Below, piece by piece: positions 23,584-35,586 of a stretch of DNA of 64,000 nt (its first letter is position 1; each line of letters opens with the position of its first letter). The position numbers were made by a program, and so were the translations under genes. A model generated the notes under the pieces. It was not told the origin of the DNA and ran no database searches. It saw only the letters and a program-made list of their open reading frames with translations. Source of the stretch: Papio anubis (lineage: Eukaryota; Chordata; Mammalia; Primates; Cercopithecidae); assembly GCF_008728515.1 (NCBI RefSeq), contig NC_044991.1, positions 42,798,968 through 42,862,967 on the forward strand, given 5' to 3'.

Positions 23584-23851
23584 CTTTTTTGAGAGAGGGT
23601 CTCACTCTGCCTGCCAGGCTGGAGTGGAGGGATGCTAGTTGGGCTCACTGCAGCCTTGACCTCCCCAGGCTCAACTAACCCTCCTGTCTCAGCCTCCAAA
23701 GTAGCTGGCACACACCATCACATCCAGCTAAATTTTTATTTTTTGTAGAGACAGGGTTTTGCCATGTTGTCCAGGCTGGTCTCTAACTCCTGATGCACCC
23801 ACCTTGGCCTCCCAAAGCGTTGGGATTACAGGCATGAGCCGCTACAGCCAG
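23584..23851 (-). mobile_element. AluJ-like, minus strand
   Basis: Alu text from 'gagagagggtctcactctgc' to 'gagccgctacagcca', strongly diverged with several small deletions, fits an old AluJ. Confidence 0.9.
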
Positions 23852-24395
23852 TCTGAAAATATTCTGCTACATGAAACAACGTTATGTGAGTAGAAATGTA
23901 AGGCATGCGTCTGTAAAACTTAAGAATAAAAATACCAACATACACAAAACATGCACACACGTTTTAGTACATGTTTTTTCTCTTCAGTCCATTCTGAAAG
24001 TCCACTAAAGTTACGGTAAAATAATGATAAATAAATACATAAAAGCCCACAAAGAGAATGAAAAATGAGGTGACAAAAGACAAGAGATGTAGAGTTTTGT
24101 TTTGTTTGTTTTGTTTTAAGTATGAAATACGAGATAACAGATAGTAAGGAAGAAGAACTGAAATAGAAGAGCCTGCTGAGAAGTAGTCAGAATGGGTTGA
24201 CTGTTGCCAGGGAACTCTATAGAGGATTCTGAAGTGGAGATACCCAGTAGCCCTAAACAAAGGGGCAAGGCTTGGGGCTGAAAACAGAGGGATCTGTTGA
24301 AAGCCCATAAATGGAGCAGCTGAACCTCCATAGCCCTCCCTGGCCTCACATTGACTACCTCCTTCCCTGCACCCACATGGAATGGGGACATAGGA
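23852..24395. other. Unrecognised DNA
   Basis: A 181-codon minus-strand frame at 23964-24509 spans this stretch and part of the direct duplication. It has no recognisable motif and is not treated as a gene. Confidence 0.4.
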
Positions 24396-24704
24396 CATTT
24401 CATTATCTCTAACACTTTCTTTTAAGTGAATCAGAATTATTTTCTTTATTCTTAGGAGGTTTTCTGCAGGCATGCAGGACAAAAGAGCTTCATTTTGAAC
24501 CCATTCCAAATTTTAACTTCAGTATTGAGATAACAGAAAATCAAGCTGCCCTGGCTGTCACGCCAAGATTCTGACTCTTAATAGCTATGGAGCTCTGAGA
24601 CTGTTTTCTCATCCTTACAATGCAAATAATATTATGAGAAACTTGCTGGGGTTGTTGAGAGGAATAAAGGAGAAAATCTATGTACAATCATTTAGCACAG
24701 TGTC
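24396..24704 (+). repeat. Copy A of a 309-bp direct duplication
   Basis: It matches 28979-29287 at about 289 of 309 positions without gaps. The block contains unique-looking sequence followed, from about 24580, by a MIR core ('gactgttttctcatccttac', 'cttgctggggttgttgagag'). Here the MIR stops at 'cacagtgtc', short of its normal 3' end. Confidence 0.96.
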
Positions 24705-26235
24705 CGTTGTGCTACCCTGGCAGGGAACAGGATTAGAAGGTCATCAATTTGCAGCCGTCAATATAATGGTTGACTCAGGTGAGACTCATCAGTGGATGTG
24801 AAAACCACAGTATGAAAACTGTTTGGGGAGCTGCATTTTTGCACAGTGTCAGAGTGTCACTTCTTGTTTGCTCATAAACTATTAAAGTGAAAAACTATGG
24901 AATAAAAAAGTGATACAATAAAACTATGGAGGACACCACCCTGGTCATGGAGTCAAGCTTTTAATTACAAATAATGGGACTGATGATAAATATCTCCGCA
25001 TGTGATATACTGGAAAGGAATAATATCATCTATAAATATTCCTACCCCAAATTTATAATCTGAATTTAATCAGAAAGAAATAATAAGGTACATGCTGATC
25101 TGAATAGTAAATATTTATTATTTTAAATATCTATTTAAATATTTATTATTTTAAATAACACAGTGGGTATGAATTCTTTAAAAATGTTAATTTTACCAAA
25201 CAACACTTCAAAATAGATGGAGAAACTTTTCTAGATTACAGGATGATAAAGAGATCTGACAAGTAAATGTGATGCATTAGATACTGTATTAATAAAGATA
25301 CTCTATTAACAAAAACAAAACCAGAAAACATCATTGGGTCAACTGGGGAAATCTGAATATAAACTGAATGTTAGACATATTACTATATTAATGCCAATTT
25401 TCTTGAGTATGATACTGCTCTTGTGCTTATATAAGAAAATATCCTTTTTCTTAGGGTATATATGTTGCATTTGGAATGAAGCAGCAATGTCACAAACTTA
25501 ATGCTTAATGTTCAGATAGCTCTGCCAAAAAAAAAAAAAGAAAGAAAGAAAGAAAAAGTTGATATGCACATAGATAGAAAATGCACAGACAATACTTGGT
25601 TTGAGTTAACATGTTCCCTGACTGAATATGTTCACGGTCAGGGAATATGCTAAGTAGTAATTTAGGAAGATGCAAGAGGAAGCTGCTTCCATTATAGGAC
25701 ATGACGACTGGGACTGGGGCAGATAAGAAAAGTGAGCTCCTTTTAGGACAATCTGGAGAATTGTGACTGCAATATCAAGACTTCTCTTCCCTCCCTAGAG
25801 GTAAGACTTAAGGGTCAAAATAAAACCTTTGTCTGCGTTGAATTATACATTATCCAAAGACTAACAGAAGGCCTCACAAAGTATCCAATCTTTAAGAGAT
25901 GTATACATTTGGTATATGACACAATATGAGAACCTAAACTAGGAGTACGTAGATTGATGTGAATGACCTACAAAATCTTCTGTTTTTCTTCTATTGGCCT
26001 CCAAACTCATGCAGCTAAGATATTCTCCCCATATCGGCATAAAACATATGATCCTTTAAGGAAAATATATTGACATACAGCCATAGTTTCTAAACCCATT
26101 TCTACCTCAATCTCTAGCAGCAAAGCTTGCAAGACAAACTATAATTTAAAACAGGTGAAAACTAGAAGAAGCATTAGCCCATTTCTAAAAAACAAAACGA
26201 TAGGCTTTCCTTTGAAGTGCTCAGTAACTTAGTCA
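24705..26235. other. Unrecognised AT-rich DNA
   Basis: No gene or transposon is recognised. It includes a short tandem duplication at 25108-25157 and an A-rich (GAAA)n tract at about 25527-25558. Confidence 0.4.
25108..25157. repeat. Two 22-bp copies, 28 bp apart
   Basis: The 22-bp sequence beginning 'taaatatttattattttaaa' occurs at 25108-25129 and exactly again at 25136-25157, in AT-rich DNA. Confidence 0.9.
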
Positions 26236-26239
26236 TATT

Positions 26240-27110
26240 TTTTTTTTTTATTTCTGCTATTATTGCTGCATAACAAATTAACCCAAAACTTAGCAGTGGA
26301 AAAAACTATTTTACTATCTTACAATTTTGAGGGTGACGGATTCAGGATCCAGTTGTAGCCTGAAGGGCTTGGCTGGGCAGTTCTTGCCTGGGGTTTCTCA
26401 TGAGGATGAAGTAAGAAGTCAGCTGGAGCTGAAATCCTTTGAGGCTTGACTGATCTGGTTGTCCAAGATGGCTCACATCCCCGATTGAGAGTTGATGCTG
26501 GCTACTATTGGCTGGGAGCTCAACTGGACGGTTGGGAAAAGAGCCTATCTCTTCTCCTGCATGGTGGTCTCAGGGTAGTATAACATTTTACATAGTGGCT
26601 GGCTTCCCCCAAGGAATGTAACTCATGAGAGCCAAGGAGAGTATGGCCTTTACTGACCTAGCTTGGAATTTCATAGCCCTACTTCTGTTTAATTCTATTA
26701 ATAAAAAGCACATCACTGGCTGGGCATGGTGGCTCACACCTGCAATCCCAGCACTTTGGGAGGCCAAGGTGGGTGGATCGTGAGGTCAGGAGTTCAAGAC
26801 CAGCCTGGCCAAGACACTAAATCTCCATCTCTACTAAAAATACAAACATTAGCCAGGGGTGGTGGCAGGTGCCTGTAATCCCAGCTGCTCGGGAAGCTGA
26901 GGCAGAAGAATCACTTGAACCCTTGGGGTGGAGGTTGCAGTGAGCCGAGATCATGCCACTGTATTCTAGCCTGGGTTAACGGACTGAGATTCCATCTCAA
27001 AGAAAAAAAAAATGAAAAAAGCACATCACTAAGTTTGGCGCCGATTCAAGGGGAGGGAACACAGACTCCTCCTCTCAAAGGGAGGCGTGTTAGAGAATTT
27101 ATGATATGTT
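26240..27110 (-). mobile_element. MLT1-like MaLR LTR, interrupted by an Alu
   Basis: It begins with the reverse complement of a MaLR 3' end ('ttgctgcataacaaattaac', 'ccaaaacttagcagtgg'). It continues through 'agatggctcacatccccg', 'tggctggcttcccccaa' and 'tactgacctagcttggaa'. After the Alu it resumes with 'ttcaaggggagggaacacag' and 'ctcctctcaaagggaggcgt'. Subfamily not assignable by eye. Confidence 0.6.
26718..27015 (+). mobile_element. AluS-like, full length, inside the MaLR LTR
   Basis: A complete Alu from 'ggctgggcatggtggctcac' to an A-rich tail. Perfect 15-bp target duplications (aaaaagcacatcact) at 26703-26717 and 27016-27030 prove the insertion point in the LTR. Confidence 0.97.
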
Positions 27111-27139
27111 TTAAAATCACTAGGTTTTACTGTGGTTGA

Positions 27140-27312
27140 GATCACATTATGCATTATTCCTTAGTTTTCTCAGTCAGGGAAACGATGAGGATACAGAACC
27201 AGACTGAGATAAGTAGTAAGATAATGGGAGGTAATATGAGAGGTATTATTCTACTTATTTAAAAATGTAAAGGCAACAACTGGGCTAGTCTTCCAGTTAC
27301 AACATATGGCTT
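27140..27312 (+). repeat. Copy A of a 173-bp direct duplication
   Basis: It matches 27947-28119 at 170 of 173 positions. All three differences are C/T changes at CpG-TpG positions. Neither copy reads as a known repeat. Confidence 0.98.
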
Positions 27313-27461
27313 TAACTGTGGCATTTCAAACCCTTAATCAGAACTCTGAAAAAGAAGGTCTTTCCTAGATAAATCAGAAAAGGCTAGATTAACTTCATAA
27401 AATCAGATAACAAAGTAAAGGTAAGTTCCAAGACTGTTTCCAAAAGAAATATTAAATGACC

Positions 27462-27551
27462 AGATAGATGGACAGATGGATGGTGGATGGATGAATGGAT
27501 GGAGGAAGGGAGGGGGATAGGGATGGATAAGTAAATGGATATAGATAGATG
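27462..27551. repeat. (GGAT)n-type simple repeat, imperfect
   Basis: Irregular gatggatggatg runs with a G-rich interruption, ending in gatagatagatgg. Confidence 0.85.
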
Positions 27552-27946
27552 GCAATGAGAGAAGGGTTATTTTGATGAATCCAAATGATAGTATATGGTG
27601 ACTCCCCAACTATGACCGGAGTTGCAAACATCTTTTATAGGGTGCATATACTAAAACCACAGTTCATTGAGACACAATTATTAGAGAGGGTAAAACCAGG
27701 GCAAAGAGTGGGTTCTGAGATGAAGATCGCTTAATAGGCATGAAGAAGCAAGGAAGATTTACAAAGGTGAAACTTCACTGGATCAACACAGGAATCCATC
27801 TGTCTTGGCCAGCTGCTCGGTCCTGCTACAGAGTCAGTAGCATCATGTCCGCTCACAGCAGGAGACAAATCATCCTCTGAAAATGGGAATCAAAAAATTT
27901 GGCAGAGGAGAGAGACTAAATGCTCTATTCCATCTTACAAATTTGC
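27552..27946. other. Single-copy sequence between the 173-bp copies
   Basis: No gene or repeat is recognised. Confidence 0.4.
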
Positions 27947-28119
27947 GATCACATTACGCATTATTCCTTAGTTTTCTCAGTCAGGGAAATGACGAGGATA
28001 CAGAACCAGACTGAGATAAGTAGTAAGATAATGGGAGGTAATATGAGAGGTATTATTCTACTTATTTAAAAATGTAAAGGCAACAACTGGGCTAGTCTTC
28101 CAGTTACAACATATGGCTT
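27947..28119 (+). repeat. Copy B of a 173-bp direct duplication
   Basis: Partner of 27140-27312, at an offset of 807 bp. Identity ends sharply: after 'ggctt', copy A reads taactg and copy B reads agagac. Confidence 0.98.
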
Positions 28120-28978
28120 AGAGACATGATCCCTCATCAGGAAAATGGAATAGAACTTGTCATCATGGACAGATTGTTAGGGGAAAAAATGATGGCGATA
28201 GGCACATTATGATATAAGAACAGCTAGTACCGCTACATTTGGAGTGCGCCAAAAGCTGTGGTAGCATTTGTTTTGCTCCCTGGATTGGTTCCATCTGTCT
28301 AGTACTGCTGAGACTATTTTGACAGTGGAAATTTGTGAGATGAGGCAACCTCCACCACATACTGACATTTATGAGTCAGAATATCCATGATGGAAGGAGG
28401 AAGAATCTGAGATACTGGTTTGAGGTAACTGAAACTGAAACATAGTGAAGGCCACACTAATGGGCTTTAAGTAGACCTTGGGTGGTGGAGACTTTGATAT
28501 CAACTGCTGGGGTTTGAAATTGGGGCAGGTGATCTCTCTTTGGTTTTGATTCAACAGCAAGCTGTCAAGAGAGCTGACAGGTGCGATAATTGTTAGCTCT
28601 CTGGCTTGCTAATTAAAGGAGATGGGAAGTAATAGGGACATTCATTTTGTTCACTCACCAGAATCTCCTTTGGAAAAGGGGATTCCTTTTGAATCCTAAA
28701 AGAGATCAATTCACTGCTTGACATGCACCCAAGTGAGCATGAAAAATATGCCTTCGGGCTGAGTGATATATGAATCAGATGTCAAGCGTCACATGGTAAA
28801 ATAGTGACATTACCTTTTAATTGCTCTGGGAGATAGAGGAGTCATCTAAAGCTTGAGTGTAGCAACCTCTAAAGAGCTGGCATCAAAAGGAATCATGTTT
28901 CAAAACATGAGGGAACAAAAGGGAAGATCAAAAGCTCCTCTGTGTCCCTCACCTTTGCATTGATGTGCTTTGAGTGTC
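28120..28978. other. Unrecognised DNA
   Basis: Two short minus-strand frames (28163-28360, 28369-28560) have no known motif. No transposon is recognised. Confidence 0.4.
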
Positions 28979-29287
28979 CATTTCAATATCTCTAACACTT
29001 TCTTTTAAGTGAATCTGAATTATTTTCTTTATTCTTAGGAGGTTTTCTGCAGGCATGCTGGATAGAACAACTTCATTTTTAACCCATTCCAAATTTTAAC
29101 TTCAGTATTGAGAGACCTTGAAATCAAGCTGCCCCGGCTGTCACATCAAGATTCTGACTCTTAATAGCTATGGAGCTCTGAGACTGTTTTCTCATCCTTA
29201 CAATGCAAATAATATTATGAGAAACTTGCTGGGGTTGTTGAAGGGAATAAAGGAGAAAATCCATGTACAATCATTTAGCACACTGTC
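28979..29287 (+). repeat. Copy B of a 309-bp direct duplication
   Basis: Partner of 24396-24704, at an offset of 4583 bp. Here the included MIR continues past the copied block ('caacaggtgttagctatcat') to what looks like its natural 3' end near 29322, so this copy is probably the source. Confidence 0.96.
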
Positions 29288-29344
29288 TGCAGAAGTTCAA
29301 CAGGTGTTAGCTATCATGTGAACTCATGGTCAGAGTCTCTTCTC

Positions 29345-29630
29345 TTTTGAGATGGAGTTTCACTCTTGTTGCCCAGGCTGGAGTGCAATGGCGTGATCTC
29401 GGCTCACTGCTACCTCCACCTCCCAGGTTCAAGCAATTCTCCTGCCTTAGCCTCCCAAGTAGCTAGGGTTGCAGGCATGCCCCACCACGCTTGGCTAATT
29501 CTGTATTTTTAGTAGAGACAGGGTTTCACCATGTTGGTCAGGCTGGTCTTGAACTCCTGACCTCAGGTGATCCACCCGCCTTGTCCTCCCAAAGTGCTGG
29601 GATGACAGGCATGAGCCATCGTGCCCAGCT
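29345..29630 (-). mobile_element. AluS-like, minus strand
   Basis: Complete Alu from 'gagatggagtttcactcttg' to 'gagccatcgtgcccagct', with a very short T tail. Confidence 0.94.
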
Positions 29631-31585
29631 GTTTCTTCTTTCCATTACGAATTCTGTTCAAATACGTGTGGTCAAAGACTAGATGGAGATAATGTCAATA
29701 TGTCATATTCTGTCCACTCCCCACATCATGGTGCTGCGTGTCTTACACCCTGCCCTCCATCTCATAACCTTCAAATGGAAGGCATTCTTTTGCCATAGGC
29801 TTGATTTCTGGTGAATACTTCCAGGTATACTTTTTCTAGAAAATATGGCAAAGCTAGGGATTAAATAGAGGGTTAAAAAAATGGGAAACGCATGTCTAAG
29901 CAGAGCTGGAAACTCTCTAATCCTTGAGTCCAAAGCACTAACCTCTGGTCACAAACATTTCAGAAAAGACAGTGAAACAAGGTTTATTTCCACTACTACA
30001 TATGGCCAAAGAGAAGACAAAAAGAAAAATTGGGAATTTTAAAGGTGCTCCTATGATTCTGAAGAGGCCCGTTTTTCATTCTCACAATGCAACAGACTCA
30101 CTCCAAGATTTCTGAGTGTGCAGTATCTGTTTTCTGTGGGCTGCTGCCAACAGATGGCTTATTTTGAGTGGAGAGAAATATCATTAAGGAACAAAGAGAA
30201 ATTAGGACTAAATAGGAAATTAAATATGTTCTTGGGATTACAACCGATGATCAAGAAGTTGCAAACCAGTGATTTGCAGCTTAGTATTTTGCCTGCAGCC
30301 AATACCCACTGTTTTAAAGAAACCTTCACATTAAGAAGACTGTTCTCACACCATGCAATTTATTTGTCTTTCTGTCTTGCCAGTGCCTCTGCCAAACATC
30401 ATAATTTGCTCAGAATTCTGAATTGCAAGATGAACAAATAATATTCATTTCCTCCATGGAGAAAACATCCTTTGATTGAATTGTCTACTTCCATCCCAGT
30501 CACTGCAGTATGTGCTACATGTCAGGGATGTGAAATGGAGTTCAGCCTTCTTGAAAGCAGAGTATAAATTAGCTTCTAAATGAAAACATTTAGCAGGAAA
30601 ACATTTTCAAATGACAGCCAAACTCTATCAGCTCCTAAAGTACTCAGGGCCCCTCTGAGGAATGTGGCCTGGAAATGAGGGCACACAAGCCCAGACTGTG
30701 ACCCCACCACTGCTCAGTGGGTTCAAGAATTTCCCCGAGGAACTGAAGGGCTAGAAGTCAGAAGGTAAAAGCAAGATACATTTTCTCTAAAAATCAGCCA
30801 TCATGGTTGACTTCCAGACAGCTGTTCTTTACCTAATAATAATTAAATAAAATTAAATAAAATACAAAGACAATAGCAACTAAATAAAACATTGCTCTGC
30901 CCTCAGTTACATTAGAAAGGTTGGCATGCATGCAGAAGGCAGTTAAGTTCTAGAAGAGCATGCTTGGACACCCAGAGCTTATCAAACCCTCCAGCACTGT
31001 ATGGATGTAGCCATGACCAAATTCACATTGAAATTCTTGGACACAAGTCTGACTCTCTTCGCAGGTGAGTAACATGCCAGGAAATCTAATCATGAATGGC
31101 CTCTCTGTTGCTGCAAACGAATTAGTCTTGCACAAGTCTCCATGGCATAATTCAGAGCATGCACTGAAAATTCTAATCAACTCTCCTCATCCTAGCTGTT
31201 CAATAGGTAAGAACCTATTCAAAACAATTGGGAAAAATTCTTGCTACTGTCAGGGTCTATATTCTTAAAATAAGCATCCAGGTTATTTTTTAAAACTCAG
31301 TCTGTAGCTATACGAGAATCACTGAACCTTTCTTCTGTGCTATTATTATTAACGCCATAGCCAGGCACTAAAGCAAATGATACGACTTCAGGGAAAGAAT
31401 CAATATTAGGGCAAAAGTCTGTTTCCCAGAGTCTAGACGCTATGAGGTGATGGCCCCTTGGCTATCAGTTACTCTAAAGCTGAGGTAGATCACATGATGC
31501 TCCCTCTTCTTCCCCAACTCTGTATCTGCATCCTTTCCCTCAGGGACTTTACGGTACTTCCCCCCAGTGTGGAGAGTCACCTCCC
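29631..31585. other. Unrecognised DNA
   Basis: No gene or clear repeat in almost 2 kb, apart from an AT-rich (TAAAA)n-like patch at 30836-30868. The 107-codon frame at 30118-30441 is not recognisable. Confidence 0.45.
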
Positions 31586-31589
31586 CTGC

Positions 31590-31985
31590 CCCTTGATGCT
31601 GCGCTCAGCCATGTGACTTGCTTTGGCCAATGAGATGCTAGCAGATGTGATGTAAGCAGAATCTAGCAAAGCATTTGGGTGATTGGACTTGCTCTATCTT
31701 ATACCTCTACCATGAGAAGAACATGTCCAGGCAGGCTGGCTTGTCCCAGGGAATGGATAAAAGACAGGTGAAACAAATCTATTTGGCCTGGCCAGACCTA
31801 GCCTCAGTCAGTCAATGACCAGCTGACTTCCAGACATGCTGAGGCTAGCCAAGCCATTTGGCCTGAACTGTAGTCTCATAGATTCACATGCCAAAAAGTG
31901 CCTACTGTGTTTAGCCACATAATTTGCAAGTGCTTATTGTTTTTAAGCCACTGCTTGAAATTGTAACAATGGAAGACTAAGAATT
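31590..31985 (+). mobile_element. Probable MaLR LTR (MLT1-like)
   Basis: 'cagccatgtgacttgctttg', 'gccaatgagatgctagcag' and the 3' end 'gtttttaagccactgcttga' follow an old MaLR-type consensus. The subfamily is not assignable by eye. Confidence 0.55.
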
Positions 31986-32184
31986 TTTTTTTTTAAAGAG
32001 GAGGTTTACCTCATTGCTTGGAAGGATACCATTTCTAAAAGTTTCTATTCTCTGTAGCAGAACATCTCACCATTCTGCTGTCATGACTTGAAAATTTAAA
32101 AATGACATTACTGGCATTAGGACTCCATGCTTTCAATGGTTGTGGCACTGAAACCTTGATCACCTGTGTGTGGCACCATTAAAA

Positions 32185-32420
32185 TAACAATAACTAAAGT
32201 TTATTGAGGGCCTATTCTATTATGTATCAAAAGCCTTTTGCAGTATACAACTGTATCCTTAATATTCACTACAACCTTATTGTCCATTCCTCTTGAACAG
32301 ATGAGGAACCTGACACTTAGAAAAGTTAAGTAACATGCTCAGGGACACACTACTGATACATTTGAACCTGGGTTTAATGGACTCAAACCAAAACTTAAAC
32401 TCCTATGCTACACTTCCCAT
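32185..32420 (-). mobile_element. MIR, nearly complete
   Basis: The order 'aaagtttattgagggcctat', 'atgaggaacctgacacttag', 'aagttaagtaacatgctcag', 'ttgaacctgggtttaatgg' is the reverse complement of MIR. Confidence 0.85.
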
Positions 32421-33196
32421 AATCATTCTAAAACTGCAAAGGATTTTAGTAGCAAAAGTTTTATACAAAACATTCTAGGAAGCTCCAGAAAAGGGTAAAC
32501 ATTGTAGTCAGTTCTCAAGAGATTTAAAAAAATGTTAAATCTATGCATGGCCGTTTTTATCATAGTTTGCTGTGGGACAGGGATAGCAACTCAGAAGTCC
32601 GGGCTGTAAATGACCTCTTCATTTCCCAGGTCCTCACCCTCTGCCAGTGGGATAGGCTCAGAAGGAAGAGTCATCTGCTCTGGTTTGACAAGTTGTGCTG
32701 CATAGGACATGAACAAGGATGATGTCACATGAACTCCAATCTCAAGTCCTAGGCCCACAAATAGAGTTGGTATTATTCACCAAAGAATGATTAAGTTCCC
32801 AGCCAGGGAATGGCAAAAGTCAAAATCCCTGTTTTTAAAGAAATCACTTGGCTGTTTGATGAAACTTAAAATAGTAAATATTGTGAGAACCAATCCTTCT
32901 TCAGAAATTGTGTTAAGGAACAGGTTTCAGAGAAGTCAAAAAGCAGTCAAATGTTTGAAATAGTGGAGTTCAGACAGTACATTTTTATTCTGTCCTTTCA
33001 ATCTTCTTTTAAGACTCTATCTTTGAAGGCCACTGAAGCCTTACTTCCTTCCAAGGCCCCTCCCAGATCACAGGAGAACCCACATTTGCCCCTCTCCATT
33101 TGCAATATCGGTGGCGATTATGGTCATCTCCCACTGGTCCAACTTTCTGGAATGGTTTCTTAATAGATCCATGAAGTGCATAGGAACCTCAGATCT
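32421..33196. other. Unrecognised DNA
   Basis: No family or gene is recognised. Confidence 0.4.
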
Positions 33197-33435
33197 CTAG
33201 TATAGTTATGATGATAATTTTGACAACCACATCTACTATTGTGAACTTCTTTATGTGCCTTAATCTCTATACAATCACTGTGCTCACGATAACCCTAAAA
33301 GGTAATGTTATTACAATTTCCACATTATAAAGAAGAAGTTGAGCTTGAGAAAGCTCCTGACTCACTCAGGGTCACAGCCAGAGAGCTGGCTGAGCTGGGA
33401 TCTGAAGATGTCGATCCGACTCCAACGATCTTAGC
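33197..33435 (-). mobile_element. MIR
   Basis: 'tgtgctcacgataaccctaa', 'aaggtaatgttattacaatt' and 'gagctggctgagctgggatc' follow the reverse complement of MIR. Confidence 0.82.
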
Positions 33436-34481
33436 TTTTGACTATCTCCATAGAAGGCACTATCTGATATGCTTTTTTTCTTGTATAACCCCAAGATGCC
33501 TGTCACATTTAGAGGCACAGAGAAGGCTGTCACCTGCATGCATTATATAGGTCACAATCACAAGGGTTTCTTTCCAACTGTTACTGGATGCCTCTGCCTA
33601 ATAGTAGTGCCCCTACCACTGGAAGAATAGAGTTGGCACCCAAATTAGACTTATTTGGTGGCATCATTTGTGCTTCTTAGCAACCATAACATTCCCATGA
33701 GGTGTAGTGGGGAAGGAAGAGCATTCTATGAACACCTACATGCTCCATGGAATTATGGGCTATTGAGATTCTTTTCAAAGCTTGTGTCCCAAACATTCAC
33801 ATAACAGTCATTCAGCAACTGGATGTATTTAGCATCTACCATATATAAGGTCCTATGTATGTTGGGCAATAAGGAGTTATGCATACGAAAAACAAATGTT
33901 TCCACAGAAATGTTTTCGTTAGAAACAGAAAATCTATTAAAAATAATATGTCAAGAAATTAGGCGAAACCTCAATATCAAACCAGATGCTGCTTTGGGGC
34001 ATACGGAGATGTGTCACTTATATTATAGAATCAACATTTTCTAAAGAAAACTCAAAGACCCACCTCTTTTAACCACGTTTGGGCTGCTTGCTCATTAATC
34101 ACAACTCATCACACGAATACCAAGCTGTTGAAATTCATCTGGGAAGAGTCTCCTATTTTTTCTACTTGTCCCTTTCCTTTTGATTTTTAAAATTTCCAGG
34201 CAATATCTAAATTTCTATTCCTCTGCTAATACAACGTAAATACTTTTTAAATTCAAAAAAGACAAATAAAAAAGATTATAGTAGGCAGTGTACCCAAAGC
34301 CTCTCTTTTTTGAGACACTGGTTTCTATGTTCTAGAATTGTAAGTACAGTCCCAGAAATATTTGCTATTTGCATGAACCCTTAGTACCTCAAACTCAGCA
34401 TAACCAATGATGCGTTAATAATTTCCTCCCACAAACACTGGTTTATCTTTGTGTATTCCCTGCTTCCATGAGTAGTACCCT
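33436..34481. other. Unrecognised DNA
   Basis: No family or gene is recognised. Frames at 33305-33550 and 33823-34044 lack known motifs. Confidence 0.4.
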
Positions 34482-34937
34482 GTTGTGGATTGAATTGTAT
34501 CTCTAAAAATCCCTACCTTGAAGACCTAAACCACAGTACCTCAGAATGTGACCTGATTTGCAAATAGGGTCTCACCACTGATGTAATTACTTAAGATGAG
34601 GTCACGATGCAGTAAGGTGGGCCTCTAGTCCAATATGAATGGCATCTCCAGAAAGGGAGAAATTTGGATACAGATGTGCACACAGGGAGAACTCCCAGTG
34701 AAGATGAAGGTAGGAGATTGGGTTGATGTTTCTAGAATGAAGGGATACCAAAAACTGTCAGCAAACTGCCAGAAGTCAGGAGAAAGCGATGGAATGGACT
34801 CTATTCTCACAGCCCTCAGAAAGAAGGAACCCTGCCGATACCTTGAGTTTAGACTTCCAGCCTCAAGCACTGTGAGGCAATATGTTTCTATTGTTTAAGC
34901 TGCTCAGTTTGTGCACTTTGTTACAGAAGCCTTACAC
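34482..34937 (+). mobile_element. MLT1 LTR (MaLR)
   Basis: Clear MLT1 text includes 'cagtacctcagaatgtgacc', 'tgatttgcaaatagggtctc', 'gaaccctgccgataccttga' and 'tattgtttaagctgctcagt', ending near 'gcactttgttacag'. It is an almost full-length LTR of a non-autonomous endogenous retrovirus-like element, with no internal coding sequence attached. Confidence 0.88.
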
Positions 34938-35535
34938 ACTCCATCAACTCAACTGACCCGAGACTTTCCCTTATCTTTCATCCCCAGCATCCACGTTTGA
35001 GATTTGTCTTATGTGGTTCCCTCCCTTCCACATTCAGTCTTGTCCTTGGTTCAGTGTTCAGTATTCTCATTTGAATTGCTACAAGAGTCTCTCCCTTGGC
35101 CACCCTTCCTTCTCTTCTGATTCCTTGCTTCACCATCCAAACTATCCTCCACACGATGGCCGGGGTCAGCTTTCTAAATGGCAAATCTGGCCATGTCATT
35201 CCTTTAGTAAAAATCCTTGCACACTGTAGGATACATATCCTAATGAATTTGGAAATCTTAACTCTGTAGATTGCCATGTAAGGCCAGTCATGGTTTGCTC
35301 CTGACCAGTTATGCAACCCACCATCCTACTCCCCCACATACAAGCAATATTTAAGTTCATGCACCCAGCCATGCTCAGCTATTCGTCATCATCTGAGCAC
35401 TCATGCTCTCTGTCATCCCTATACTTTTACCTACTCTTCTCTATGCCCAACATGTGGAATTCCCCTTTAGCTATAACTTGGTCATCACTTTATCTCCCTA
35501 CCTAAGTATAGAGAGTACTGTCCATCAGGTACCTT

Positions 35536-35540
<5 letters not shown>

Positions 35541-35584
<44 letters not shown>
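35541..35584. repeat. (TG)22 microsatellite in an Alu tail
   Basis: An uninterrupted TG run sits where the T tail of the minus-strand AluY should be, directly after TTTTT and inside the Alu target duplications. It is long enough to be polymorphic. Confidence 0.95.

Positions 35585-35586
<2 letters not shown>

Noticed and set aside
23964..24509. 181-codon minus-strand open frame
   Set aside because: It overlaps the 309-bp duplication and low-complexity text, and resembles no protein I know. The second copy of the duplication does not keep a comparable frame.
24396..29287. The 309-bp direct repeats as LTRs of a 4.9-kb provirus
   Set aside because: They lack TG...CA ends, target duplications and any internal retroviral frames, and they contain a MIR core.
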